Of a stretch of 64,000 bases of DNA, positions 1 through 9,985 are shown piece by piece (the first letter of the stretch is position 1; every line of letters begins with the position of its first letter). A program made the position numbers and the translations under genes. The stretch comes from Ceratopteris richardii (lineage: Eukaryota > Streptophyta > Polypodiopsida > Polypodiales > Pteridaceae), in NCBI GenBank assembly GCA_020310875.1, contig CM035428.1, positions 108,443,245-108,507,244 of the forward strand, given 5' to 3'. The notes below the pieces were generated by a model. It saw nothing but the letters and a program-made list of their open reading frames with translations, had not been told where the DNA came from and did no database searches.

Positions 1-857
1 ATAACATGACATATTTTATATACTTAAACATATTTTTACTAGGTTTATGGCATGAAACTAATCTCATATGTGCCATGACAATGTTGTTATGTATTAATTA
101 TTTTGCAAACTAATGGTATGAATGACTCATATTTTATTATCAAAATACTATTTCAAATTCTTAAAGCTAAAAGTATGTTTTTAACAACCTCAGGAGTCAA
201 ATTTATGTGTCACCACTTCAAATTAAACAATACTACTATTTTTCTATGCTAAGAACATGTCATTTCATGAGCAAATATTTCATATGCTACATGATTAAAG
301 TTGATATGCTAGTTTTTTTCTAAATAAAGTAGTTTATAATCTTTATAGAACTATTTTTGTTGATATTGTATGCCTTATATCATTGAGAAAAGCTAATTTT
401 TTAGGAGACATGTTGCATATTTGTATGATACTATATGCTGGTTTTTGAAATAAAAAACCAACCATTTTAGTGCTTTTATGCATCAATATCATATAAAAGG
501 CTCTACATTGTATAACTATATAATGAGCACCCTATATTGTAATAAATTTCTTATTATAAAAATGATTTTTTTTTCCAAGACTTGTGTTAAATGATTATAT
601 AACTCTAAATTAACATTAGAATAATTACTCCAGTACGAGGAAATTTTTTCTATGGAGATATTTCTTTCTTCTCATATATAAGTCTACAGATAAACAACTT
701 TCAAAATGATATTCAATCATTTCTACATTTTAATTATTTTTCAAAAAAAGGATATTTCTTAAAAAATATAATTTTTTATACAACACCTAGGTATAAATTT
801 TTATTGGGATTTGAAGGTTTTTCATCATTTTATTTAATTATTACAAGTGACTTTTTT
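1..857. other. AT-rich stretch, no gene seen
   Basis: This stretch is strongly AT-rich with many T and A runs. I see no open frame with family resemblance, no LTR-like ends and no structured RNA. It flanks the 3' side of the Harbinger transposase remnant and may include its decayed end, but I could not recognise terminal inverted repeats. Confidence 0.5.
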
Positions 858-1350
858 TTAGTTTGTTAGAAAAAAGGACATTGTAGTGTCATGTTTTGGT
901 ACAACACTAGTGTTAAGACATGAAAATCCTTCTTTACAACCTTTGAATGGGACTAACATGTATGGTCGAGAAGGATATCCATAATCACCAACCAAATAGT
1001 ACTTACTTAGTTTACCTCTTGCACATCTCTCTCTTAGTTCTCTCCTTGTGAAGTTAAGAGAATCATGCATTGGTCATGCCCATCCTACATCATAATTCCA
1101 AATAGAGAAATTGGCTGATAATTTTATTTGTAACAAGGTAGAGTGAAAAACCTTGTGATTGAAGTAATCAACATGGCGTTCATGTTTTGCAAGTATAGGT
1201 ACCTCAGATCCATTTATTACATCAACAGCTTAAGTTATTCCTCTAATTTCCTCAAAATCTTTTGCTAGCATTGCAATGTATGATGGTGAAGGCCATCTAG
1301 TGTACATGTCTCTAAGACCATATGCCACAATAGCTTGAATAAAATGTGAG
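858..1350 (-). pseudogene. PIF/Harbinger DDE transposase remnant
   Basis: Minus-strand translation gives a recognisable middle section of a PIF/Harbinger (DDE_Tnp_4) transposase, the nuclease that cuts and pastes these DNA transposons. Reading 5' to 3' I see WPSPSYIAML, then DVINGSEVPI (first catalytic Asp region, family pattern D-G-[ST]-x-[IV]-P-I), then DYFNHKVFHSTLLQIKLSANF (family pattern Y-x-N-x-K-x-x-[HY]-S), then MHDSLNF (second catalytic Asp, family pattern HDS) and YLVGDYGYPSRPYMLVPF (family pattern LxGDxGYPxxPxLLTPF). At least two in-frame stops interrupt it (before AVDV and before PMHDS), and the third acidic residue region is not recognisable after position 858. The last part is an open 70-residue piece at 858-1070. 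No terminal repeats or target duplication were found. It is a dead DNA transposon fragment, independent of the LTR elements to its right. Confidence 0.72.
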
Positions 1351-1427
1351 AGCTAGAATCTCTCATAGCTTGAAAATCAAAGACTAGTGAATGGTGTGTA
1401 TGCTACTCTCCTCCCATCCATTATATC

Positions 1428-1769
1428 TGTGAGACAATTACTTGAATGTTGTGTGTATGAATCTCCTCCCATCCATATATACCCTCTTGTACTCTAAAAA
1501 TAGCAATGATATTCTCTAAAAATAGCAATGATCTAGAATAGTCTAGTGTGAACATGTGGCCATCATGCAACACTTATTCCCATTACTACCAAAGTAATTC
1601 CCATTACTACCAAAGTACCTTAGGTATCCCCCGAGCTTGGGACCTTGGATAGCTTGCCCCTGTCCCTCATACACATGGACTGATCCCTGTGGATCAAATG
1701 GACTGATCCCTATGGATCAATGATCCCTGTGGATCAAATGGACTCATCCCTGTGTATCAATGTATGACA
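1428..1769 (-). repeat. 3' LTR of element K
   Basis: On the plus strand it starts TGTGAGACAATT and ends TGTATGACA, giving TG...CA ends. Most of it repeats at 5858-6176 with about 6% differences. It contains short internal direct repeats of the motif GATCCCTNTGGATCAA near its end and of TTCCCATTACTACCAAAGTA. The purine tract at 1770-1784 abuts it, which fixes its orientation as the 3' LTR of a minus-strand element. Confidence 0.8.
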
Positions 1770-1789
1770 CTCTCTCCCCCTTCTAAAGA

Positions 1790-1990
1790 TCATTGTCCTC
1801 AATGATCAATGAGGGAAAATACTTGCAAACCAAAGCTTCTGAACCCAAGTAGAGTCAGTAAGTGGTAATCCTCTCTAGGTTACTAGATACTCTTGGATGA
1901 CACAATTCCTCAATCGCTTCTGTCTCCGATCTAATATCCTATCTGGAGAATGATCCATGCTACCACTTTCTTGCGAAGAAACAATACCTT
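1790..1990 (-). pseudogene. Integrase tail and chromodomain fragment of K
   Basis: Minus-strand translation contains RILDRRQKRLRN, VIQEYLV and RGLPLTDSTW, the pattern of a plant chromovirus chromodomain (I-L-D-R-R-x-K-x-L-R-N ... Y-L-V-x-W-x-G ... S-T-W). In living relatives this domain binds modified histones and steers integration. The same segment occurs in element L at 7640-7800 on the plus strand. Broken fossil. Confidence 0.7.
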
Positions 1991-2043
1991 CTATTAGATC
2001 ATCCTCCCTAGAAATATACTTCTGAAGTCTACTAACATCAAAT

Positions 2044-3100
2044 CTATGTACACCTTAAAATCTGTGTATACCTTAAAATCTGCACCATAAAGATAGTGTC
2101 TCCAGACTTTAAGTGCATGCACCACTCCTGTTCACGTACTGGCCAATTGCATTGTGCACTGGTCAATTTCTTATTTTCAAAAGCTATTGGCCTGCCATCT
2201 TGTCTCAAAACTGCCCCTATGGCTATGCCACTAGCATCTGTCTCTAACTCAAAGGGTTTTTGTGGATCTACCGCTTTGAGTATAGGTGCCTCTAAAACAG
2301 CTTGTTTCACAGTATCAAAAATATATGCTCTTGCTTCCATGCAAATGGAACTTTGCCTTGAAGCAAGTTCATCATATGCACTACTATCGACAAATATGAA
2401 GAGATGAATTTTTTATGGAAATCAAAAGTCCTAAAAATGACTGTAACTGCCCCTCATCCTGAGGAGTAGGCCAAGATAATATAACTAAGACCTTCGTGGG
2501 ATCCATCTGAACCCCATCAATCGATACCACATGCCCTAGATACTCTATCCTCGAAAGAAACAACTGAGTCTTCTCTAGATTAACATACAACTTATTTTCT
2601 TTCAAAACATTCAATATTAATCTTAGATTATTTTCGTGCTCATGTAGATTCCTACTATACACTAACATATCATCAACAAAATCAACAACACATTTGCCAA
2701 TGAATGGTCATAAAATGTCATTCATTAACATCATAAATGTAGCTAGTGCATTAGTCAAACCAAATGGCATGACCAAATACTCATAATGTCCAAAACGTGT
2801 TTTGAAAACTGTCTTATGTACATCATGATCTCTTACTCTAATCTGATGGTAGCCACTTTTTAAATCAATCTTACTAAATACAACGGCTCCACCTAGAGCA
2901 TCTAAAAGATCATCAATCTTGGGCATAGGGTTTTTGTGTCTGATAGTAATCTTATTGAGTGTTTTGTAATCAATGCACATCCTATAAGATTTGTCTCCCT
3001 TCTTCACTAGAAGAACTAGTGCTACAAAGGGTGAATAGCTAGGTCTAATCATCCCTTTTCTGTAAGTACTCGTCCATGACTTTGCAAACTTCATTCTCCT
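2044..3100 (-). pseudogene. Reverse transcriptase and RNase H of K
   Basis: In 5' to 3' order the minus strand shows the RT finger and palm ([53 protein letters not shown]), the region after the catalytic motif (MLVYSRNLHEHENNL, NKLYVNLEKTQLF, IEYLGHVVS), and the start of RNase H (PFELETDASGIAIGAVL). These are typical of plant chromoviruses. It is split over several frames and is a broken fossil with several breaks. Confidence 0.82.
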
Positions 3101-3109
3101 CCTACAAAC

Positions 3110-3470
3110 TCATTCGAAATGGTGGCTGAGCATTCAGACTCGCTCATAGCACCAATTCGATTCTATGCTCTATGTTCTTACAAGGAGGCAAACCAGAAGG
3201 TAATTCTTTTAGAAACAACTCTTGGATTGTGCTCTAACTTTTGCTGAAAGTGGTGAAGCATTCCAACTAGAGTCTCCATGGCTACCTGAATCCATCATAC
3301 TACATGACAAATGCAAAAAGTAAAGAAAATAAATAAACTTACAATCAACTTTAAGCAACTTGATAGCATTTACCAATCGCGTCTCTTGGAGATCTAGTTC
3401 TCCATGGATCAATAGTCGCCTCCCCTCATGCTCAAACTTGATCACTTTACTTGGTTACTATTTATGATGT
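3110..3470 (-). pseudogene. Possible protease-RT linker of K
   Basis: A short minus-strand stretch reads MIKFEHEGRRLLIHGELDL, which resembles the hydrophobic strand pattern between protease and RT in chromoviruses (F-x-x-x-G-x-x-x-x-L-x-G). No protease active-site motif is visible. Weakly supported; broken fossil. Confidence 0.4.
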
Positions 3471-3660
3471 ACTATAAATAGAAACATCAAACTTACTTCT
3501 CAACTTGTCTTCCATTTGGAATTGACTTTCCTACTTGTAGACCTTGCATTGTTGTATAATCACTCCCTACTGGAGACAACCTTGCCTTGTCTAATAAATG
3601 CAAACCATGCCTTGCTATAAAACCTTGTCTCACTCCCTGCTAAGGACTTAGACTAGATCC

Positions 3661-3825
3661 TTGACTTGTTTACTCTTTGCAAACCTTGCCTTTTTGTATA
3701 TCTTGGCCACTCTTGAATATTTGACCCACAGACTTGCCTTGCTTGCTCGCTACAAACATTGCCTTTTTGTGTATCATGGCCATTCTAGAGTTCTTGGCCT
3801 ACAGAGTTGCCTTGTTTGCTTAATG
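3661..3825. repeat. Imperfect tandem repeat, unit about 73 bp
   Basis: Two imperfect copies and the start of a third follow each other. Each contains TTGCAAACCTTGCCTTTTTG or a close variant, followed by a TATCNTGGCCA block and a CCNACAGA block. No coding sense is obvious in either strand. It lies in the unassigned part of element K. Confidence 0.55.
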
Positions 3826-4269
3826 AAGATGAGTCCACCTAGGATCTCTATTCTTCATTCTTAGGTAAATAGATAGATGGAACTACCCCATCTACTCGTA
3901 TTAAATTGTTATAGAATCAAGATATGATTCCTTCTTTAAAGCTAGCAACTCTAAAGTCTACGTCTCAACTCCTGAATCGAGGAAGTTCTTACACGACTTT
4001 TCTTTTACTATTTCTAATTATGGCATTTAATCAAACTTGATTTGCCCTTTTTATTCCACAAAGCTGAAGTCTATACTTCTTGTGAAATAAACTTCTTTGT
4101 TCTATACACATAGAAATGTGCACTAGAACTCATAACTATGTAAGTATAGTAACTACGTATGAACTAGATACTTAATTTATAAACATCCTAAACTTGTAGG
4201 TGTTCTTAGAGTTCTCTTCTAAGTTGTCAAATTACCTTGAAACCTCTTACCTCTAAGCTTCCAACTCAT

Positions 4270-4400
4270 GAGACCTTGGTAAAACAATTACTCTTTCAAA
4301 TCTTTGATCTCTGTCAAAAAGTTTTCCATAGAATAAATGTCATTATTCCTCACGAACTTCACTGAGAATGATCTATAGAGAGCTATTTGTGGCTAGAAAG
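4270..4400 (-). pseudogene. Copia-type gag scrap
   Basis: Minus-strand translation contains DIYSMENFLTEIKDLKE, close to SMDNFLTKIKDLKEQ seen in the copia gags of elements A and B in this window. In that family the stretch lies in the UBN2-like capsid domain. Only this short piece is recognisable, so how it came to lie between the LTRs of K is unknown. Broken fossil. Confidence 0.45.
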
Positions 4401-4955
4401 GAGCAAATAAGGTGCAAATTTTCGAACTTCTCTTTGGTGCTATAGTCAAGAGCTTGTTTACCATAGCCAATTAGACTACCTTCTTCCACTTCTTGAGCCA
4501 TATCTTGAGCATCTCACTTCCAATTTCTCAGTTTTTTGTTGCTATGGAAAGCTCTCTCAAAGCTCTTTCCATACAGTGTCTGCAACCCATATTTTGGCTT
4601 CACTTTCAATTCTCTTTAGAGTTTGGAGTTTGCCCATTCATCTTCAATAACCCTCTTTCGAGCATCATGTTGAAGCACAACCTATTGGAATTTTATCAAC
4701 GTGGACCATCTTTAGCACGTGCACACACCTACAAATTACCTTTTGAACCTCCAGATAAGTTTTTTTTGCCAATTTCTATGCACTTTTGCTTTCTTTTTGC
4801 ATCATATTGCATATAGGACATGCAAATTTTGCATAGTTCCTAGAGTATATGCGTAGTTAAGATGTGGTTTGTATTTTACGGTGCATGTATTCTTCTTTGC
4901 AAGGATAGGAAAGTATTTTCTTGCAGGTTAGCGAGGAAAGAAATATAAATTATCA

Positions 4956-5075
4956 GGGTGTGTAATCCCCTTTTGGTCTACTTTTAGTTATATTGTGCCT
5001 GTCGGCATTGCAAAATTTATTTGGGTGTGTAATCCCCTTTGGTCTATTTGTAGCTAGATTGTGCTTGTTGGCACA
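4956..5075. repeat. Two-copy direct repeat, period 67 bp
   Basis: The block GGGTGTGTAATCCCC followed by TTTGGTCTA and an ATTGTGCNTGTNGGCA block occurs at 4956 and again at 5023, with a few differences. No protein or known RNA is apparent. It may belong to the leader of K or to an unrecognised insert. Confidence 0.6.
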
Positions 5076-5857
5076 GTTATCACGGAAATTGCTTGTCGTA
5101 ATTTTTTTCGGTTTTCAAAATGGCACCGTTATGCTGCCAAAATTTTTAGAAAATTAGTATGCATATGCATTCAAGCATATAGAACATACTAAAAGTTTCT
5201 TATTTATTCATGTTCCATTGAGCAAAGGCTTCTAATTTATTTCTTTATCACTACCACTTAATTGTTTTAAGTATCCAAAGAATATCCAAACTATATACTG
5301 ATCAAGTTGAATGATTAGTAGCATTCTAATCAACAAATTGTATAAGCTGGTGGATATCTACTAGATATCACTGTTTGGGAAAAATTAATACAAGGACAAG
5401 CCTAAGGACGGACTTGAGACAAGGACTACCAGAAACGCGCTCAGATGTGTGTAATAATCCCACATATCTAGTTCAAAAGCGCTTCAGTTAAGCATAAATA
5501 GAAGGTGTTCTGAATTTAGTAGCACAACAACATAGAATGATGAAGAACCTTCGTTCTCTCTCTCCTCTCTAGAATTGGCGTGTGCAGCACGCACAAAACT
5601 TTTGAGAACATACATGATCACGAACAAGTGTTTGATGCTGGAAGCCAGGGCAAGTGGCTATTGGTCTGAGCGAGGGTCAGGTGGGCTCCTTGCTCACTTC
5701 TTTTGCTCCACCTTTACAAAGAACATGACAAGCGACCTCTTCCAACAATGACCAAGAAGATGGTGATGAAGAAAACACATCAAGACGACGATGCAGAAAA
5801 AAACAACTCCAAAAAAAAATCTCACACCCCAAAATCTAATTATACTCTAATACCAAT

Positions 5858-6176
5858 TGTGAGACAATCACTTGAATGATGTGTGTGTGACTCTCCTCCC
5901 ATCCATATATATCCTCTTGTACTCTAAAAATAGCAATGATGTACTCTTAAAATAACAATGATCTGGAATAGTCTAGTGTGAACATGTGGCCATCATGCAA
6001 CACTTATTCCCATTACTACCAAAGTAATTCCCATTACTACCAAAGTACCGTAGGGTATCCCCCAAGCTTGGGACCTTGGCTAGTTTGCCCTTGTCCCTCA
6101 CACACATGGACTGATCCCTGTGAATCAAATGGGCTGATCCCTATGGATCAATGATCCCTATGGATTGTAATCAACC
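5858..6176 (-). repeat. 5' LTR of element K
   Basis: It matches 1428-1769 over about 318 bp. The plus-strand sequence just left of it (CTCTAATACCA) is the reverse complement of an initiator-Met tRNA primer site with one difference, so this is the 5' LTR of a minus-strand element. Its outer end grades into element L. Confidence 0.78.
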
Positions 6177-7928
6177 AAATATTTGAGGCAAACAGACTCA
6201 TTGGGCTGAGCTCATGTAGGAGTTTCACATGGAAATCCTATATAGAAGAGGCAAAGAGAATATAGTAGCTGATGCATTATCATGGATAGTGTATCAAATG
6301 AGCTTTACAGTTCTAGAAATCTCATTGCCTCAAGAAATAAAGGAAGCAGAGGTGGAAGATCCACATTTGTTATAGATTATTAGAGCCATCAGTGATGACT
6401 CTATCATAGGAGATGAGGCAGTTCTAGCTGTTTCTTCCCCTAGCAAAGCAAACAAGTCAAGTCTGTATTCCAATTTCTCAAAGGAGAATGGAATAGTTAA
6501 ACGAAAAGGAAAGGTTTGTGTATCAGACTCCCAGGATTTGAGAAGAAAAGTCATCCATGATAACCATCATGTTCCTTGTGTAGGGCATCCTGGTGTTGAC
6601 AAGACAATATAGCTTGTTAGAAGAACATTTTGGTGGCTTGGATTAGCCAGAGATGTCCACACTTATGTTCAACAATGCTTTATGTGTCAAGTCAACAAGG
6701 CAGAAATGTTAAAGACACCAGGTCTTTTACATCTTTTATAGATTCCAAATCATAACTAGGATAGTGTATCCATGGACTTCATAGTGGGGTTACCGCCGAT
6801 CCAAAGGAGGTGGGATACTATCCTAGTTTTGATAGATAGATTGAGAAAGATGGCTCATTTCATACCCACATACGAGACGAGAGAAGCTCCACAAGTAGCA
6901 GAGTTTTTTATCTAGCATGTTTTTAGATTGCATGGGTTATCGACATCCATAGTTTCAAATAGGGATGTCAGATTCACAAGACACTTTTGGAAGTTTGTAT
7001 TTAACAAACTAAAAGTGTCATTGAAAATGAGTAGTGGTGATCATCCTCAGACAGATGGTGAGACTGAGAGGATCAACCAGATTCTAGAGGACATGTTGAG
7101 GGCATATGTGTCTGAGAGGTAGACAAATTGGGATAGTTACTTGCCACTAGTAGATTTTGCTTATAACAATAGACCTCATAAAGTGACAGGAATGTCTCCT
7201 TTTGAGATGAATTGTGGCATGAATCCCACTAATCCCAGTACCATAGGAATGCCAAAGAAATGTCCTAGTGCTTTGGAGTCCTTAGCAAACCTCCAAGCAA
7301 ATTTAGAAATAGCTAAAGTCAAGATGTAGCAAGCACCTAATATGGCAAAAGAGTATGCTGACAGGAAGAGATCCCCTAGAGTCTTTGAGGAAGGAGATAG
7401 AGTTTTTCTTCAAGTGCCAACTAGATCTACTTCACTATCTACAGAGAAGTGTACTAAGCTTTCCCTAAGGTTTTGTGGAACTTGGAAGACAATAAAGAAG
7501 CTTAGTGATGTTGCATGCCGATTAGAGCTTCCTCTAGATTGCAAAATACATCCAGTGTTTCATGTCAGTAAACTTAGAAAGTATATTTCTAGGGAGGATA
7601 ATCTAATAGAGGGTATTGTTTCTTAATAGGAAAGTTATAGCATAGATCATTCTCTAGATAGGATACTAGATCGGAGACAAAAGCGGTTGAGAAATCGTGT
7701 CATCCAAGAGTATCTAGTAGCATAGAGAGGATTACCATTTATTGAATCTAGTTGGGAATCAGAAGCTCTGGTTTGCAAGTACTTTCCCTCATTGATCATT
7801 GAGGACAATGATCTTTAGAAGGGGAAGAGGGTGTCAGACATTGGTCTACAGAGACCACTCCATGTGTGTGTGGGATAAGCTCGAGCCATAGCCAAGGTCC
7901 CAAGCTCAGGGGATATCCTAAGGTATTG
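6177..7928 (+). mobile_element. Chromovirus L, 3' part with LTR start, broken
   Basis: A plus-strand 3' part of the same family as K. In order: RNase H end (YRRGKENIVADALS), HHCC zinc module of integrase (HHVPCVGHPGVDKT ... CFMCQVNKAE), integrase core (SMDFIVGLPP, DRLRKMAHFIPT, SGDHPQTDGETERINQILEDMLRAY), the C-terminal strand domain (GDRVFLQVP, KIHPVFHVSKLRKY) and a chromodomain (RILDRRQKRLRN ... RGLPFIESSWE). A purine tract AGAAGGGGAAGAGGG ends at 7831, and its LTR starts TGTCAGACATTGG at 7832. The LTR is interrupted at 7928 by element N and resumes at 15515. Broken, with several breaks. Confidence 0.82.
7832..7928 (+). repeat. 3' LTR of L, first half
   Basis: It starts TGTCAGACATTGG just after a purine tract and parallels the reverse complement of the K LTR, including the shared CCAAGCTC, GGGGATA and AAGGTA blocks. 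The rest lies at 15515-15606, separated by insertion of N. The 5-mer TATTG at the left junction and TATTC at the right are a probable target duplication with one later change. Confidence 0.72.
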
Positions 7929-8417
7929 TGTTGATCAGATCTTGTAGACGCACGTATGCAGAGATAGTACAAAAACGAAATCTCACAAAAGTACTCACAA
8001 AATAGAGATAGACAAGAGATTGAACACAAGATTGGGTACAATCATCCCCCACATACTTTGATGGACGAGTCTATCAGAACATGTGTATTTATAGGTATTT
8101 TTCATTACATCCTAAATAAAGGATACATGAGGGTAGTGCTTTAAAAAGCGTGCATTTATGAAAACTTGCTTTATTTACAAATCATCACTTTCTACTTGAT
8201 CTACTATTTTTACAAAAAACCTCGCTTTATAAATCTATTATTTTTTACAAAAAATATCTAAAATACTATCTTTTAAATATCTTAAAAAATATCTGAATAA
8301 ATCCATGTGCATTCATGCCCTCATGATTCTTCACCTACTAAATCAAAACACAATGACATTAAAAACCTCAAGATATTAAAATCCATAAAACATTCCATTA
8401 TTCCATAAAGTATAACA
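7929..8417 (-). repeat. 3' LTR of element N
   Basis: Direct repeat of 15021-15514; starts TGTTGATCAGATCTTG and ends AAGTATAACA on the plus strand. A minus-strand TATA-like box, CTATAAATAC, lies at 8085-8094. The flanking 5-mer TATTG fits a target duplication with TATTC at 15515-15519. Confidence 0.8.
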
Positions 8418-8528
8418 TGCCTCCTAGTTGATAAGCAACTGACCTTAGTTGATAAGAATAAAATAGACATGGATAGCCAATCACATGTTCCATCACTAAA
8501 CAATCATATGCATGTTCCATGTAAAAAC

Positions 8529-9793
8529 TGTTGAAGAAGCACTCACGAATTTGGCATCCAGACAAAAAAAAGAAGGGGAAGTAGAAAAGACAAAGAGAAG
8601 CAGAATTAAAGAAGCACGACCGAACTGTACAACATGCAGAATCAGAAAACCGAATCAAGAACTGTAAATATGAGAACAGGACGTGTAACAAAGTAGTGAA
8701 CAGGGGAGTGCGCATAACGCACATAAAGAAGGATCGTGGAGCATACCGAAAGTGAAAGGCACGGAAGAGCGTGGAAGAATGAAGACTATATATATATATC
8801 AATCAAGAATCGAGCAAGATAGAGATGAAATATAGCAGATGCGCAGAGACGCAGAGATACAAATATACAGATAGAGAGAGATAGAAGACGCCAGAGATTG
8901 CATATGTAGTATAGAAGACGCCATAGATCGCATAGGTAAAGATGAATAACAGAAACCTGAAATATCAATATTCATCTGAGAGAGATGGTAATAAGAAACT
9001 ACTTAGTGTAGGAGAGTTTCTATAGCTTGAGCAAGAAGAGGCCAAGCTTGTTTGTACACATCTTCTCTAATAGAAAACACATGTTCATGTGGAAGCTTTG
9101 CGCGCTTTCTTCGTATGAGTAGAAGTTTGAATATTCTATGTTACGGTTAAAGTTAGTTAACAGTTACAGTTTCATCGTATACGTACTTTTGGTCACTTAC
9201 GGTTTACTCAATAAATGGTTTTTCGGGAAGAACCACGAAGTATATCTCGCAGAATAATATAGAGTTTTGTATGAGACATAGCTTATCTTGTAGCTAGAAG
9301 TCTCTACTTTATACGGATCAAAGTTTCCGGTGAAATGGATATGTACACACAGTACAAAGTCGGACCGAAAATAGCACTCTGAACTGATGAAGTTTTCCTC
9401 TAAACTTCAGGAAGAGTTCTGTCAGTAAGGGAAGTTCACTCATCACTTCCTTATTTCACGTATAAACATTTGAAGCAATTACGAACAGAATTGAAGATCA
9501 TTCCGATAAGATTCCGGTAAATTTCGGTGACAGTCCAGTGAAGTTCAGGTGGAATTTCAAGAGAATTCAAAGCACAGTCTAATAGAGTTTGAGTGGCAGA
9601 AGCCTTGTTAAGCTATTGTTGATTATAGAGGTGTTCTAACATCACTGTAGTTTAACACTAGTTCGGTGGCGCAGCGAATTTCCGCAGGCTTGATAAGGTT
9701 CGAGTCTTTGTTGCGGCGGACGGGTGGTACCGGAAGCTTACTACTATCAGAGGTATAAAAGCGGTACTACCGAAGACGTCGATCACCCCAACA
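8529..9793 (+). repeat. 5' LTR of element P
   Basis: Starts TGTTGAAGAAGCAC and ends ATCACCCCAACA. It is long for a copia LTR, with a purine-rich first third and an alternating TA run near 8787 that could act as a TATA region. Its copy is at 13196-14471. Confidence 0.9.
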
Positions 9794-9937
9794 AGTGGTA
9801 TCAGAGCCGGTTAATCACCACAACAAGTGGTATCAGAGGCGGTTAATCACCACAACAAGTGGTATCAGAGCCGGTTAATCACCACAACAAGTGGAATCAG
9901 AGCAGGTTAATCACCACAACAAGTGATATCAGAGCCG
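9793..9937 (+). repeat. Five tandem primer-binding-site units, period 32 bp
   Basis: The junction of LTR end and primer site is repeated five times at exact 32-bp spacing (AAG at 9793, 9825, 9857, 9889 and 9921). Each unit has a CAACAAG block like the LTR terminus followed by TGGTATCAGAGCCGG or a close variant. Copies 1 and 3 keep the full match to the initiator-Met tRNA site; the others differ at one or two positions. Confidence 0.92.
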
Positions 9938-9985
9938 TAAAATCTAACAAGAGGTGTCAAAGTAAAGAAAGAAAACAAGAAGATC

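Larger units (their letters stand above)
1428..6176 (-). mobile_element. Ty3/Gypsy chromovirus-type element K, broken
   Basis: Two direct LTR-like copies (1428-1769 and 5858-6176) flank a minus-strand interior. Next to the left LTR is a purine tract (AGAAGGGGGAGAGAG on the minus strand), and next to the right one a primer site close to TGGTATCAGAGC, the usual plant initiator-Met tRNA site. Inside, in order 5' to 3' on the minus strand, are reverse transcriptase, RNase H and a chromodomain-like tail; a chromodomain marks plant chromoviruses. The LTRs differ at roughly 6% of sites, so the copy is old. It is broken, with many breaks, and parts of the interior (about 3480-5700) are not clearly chromoviral and include a likely copia gag scrap. 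Its right LTR runs straight into the related element L in the opposite orientation. Confidence 0.75.

Noticed and set aside
8398-8968. Cys/Phe-rich minus-strand ORFs in the LTRs of P (also 13083-13712)
   Set aside because: They occur equally in both LTR copies, antisense to the element, with purine-rich composition explaining the open frame.
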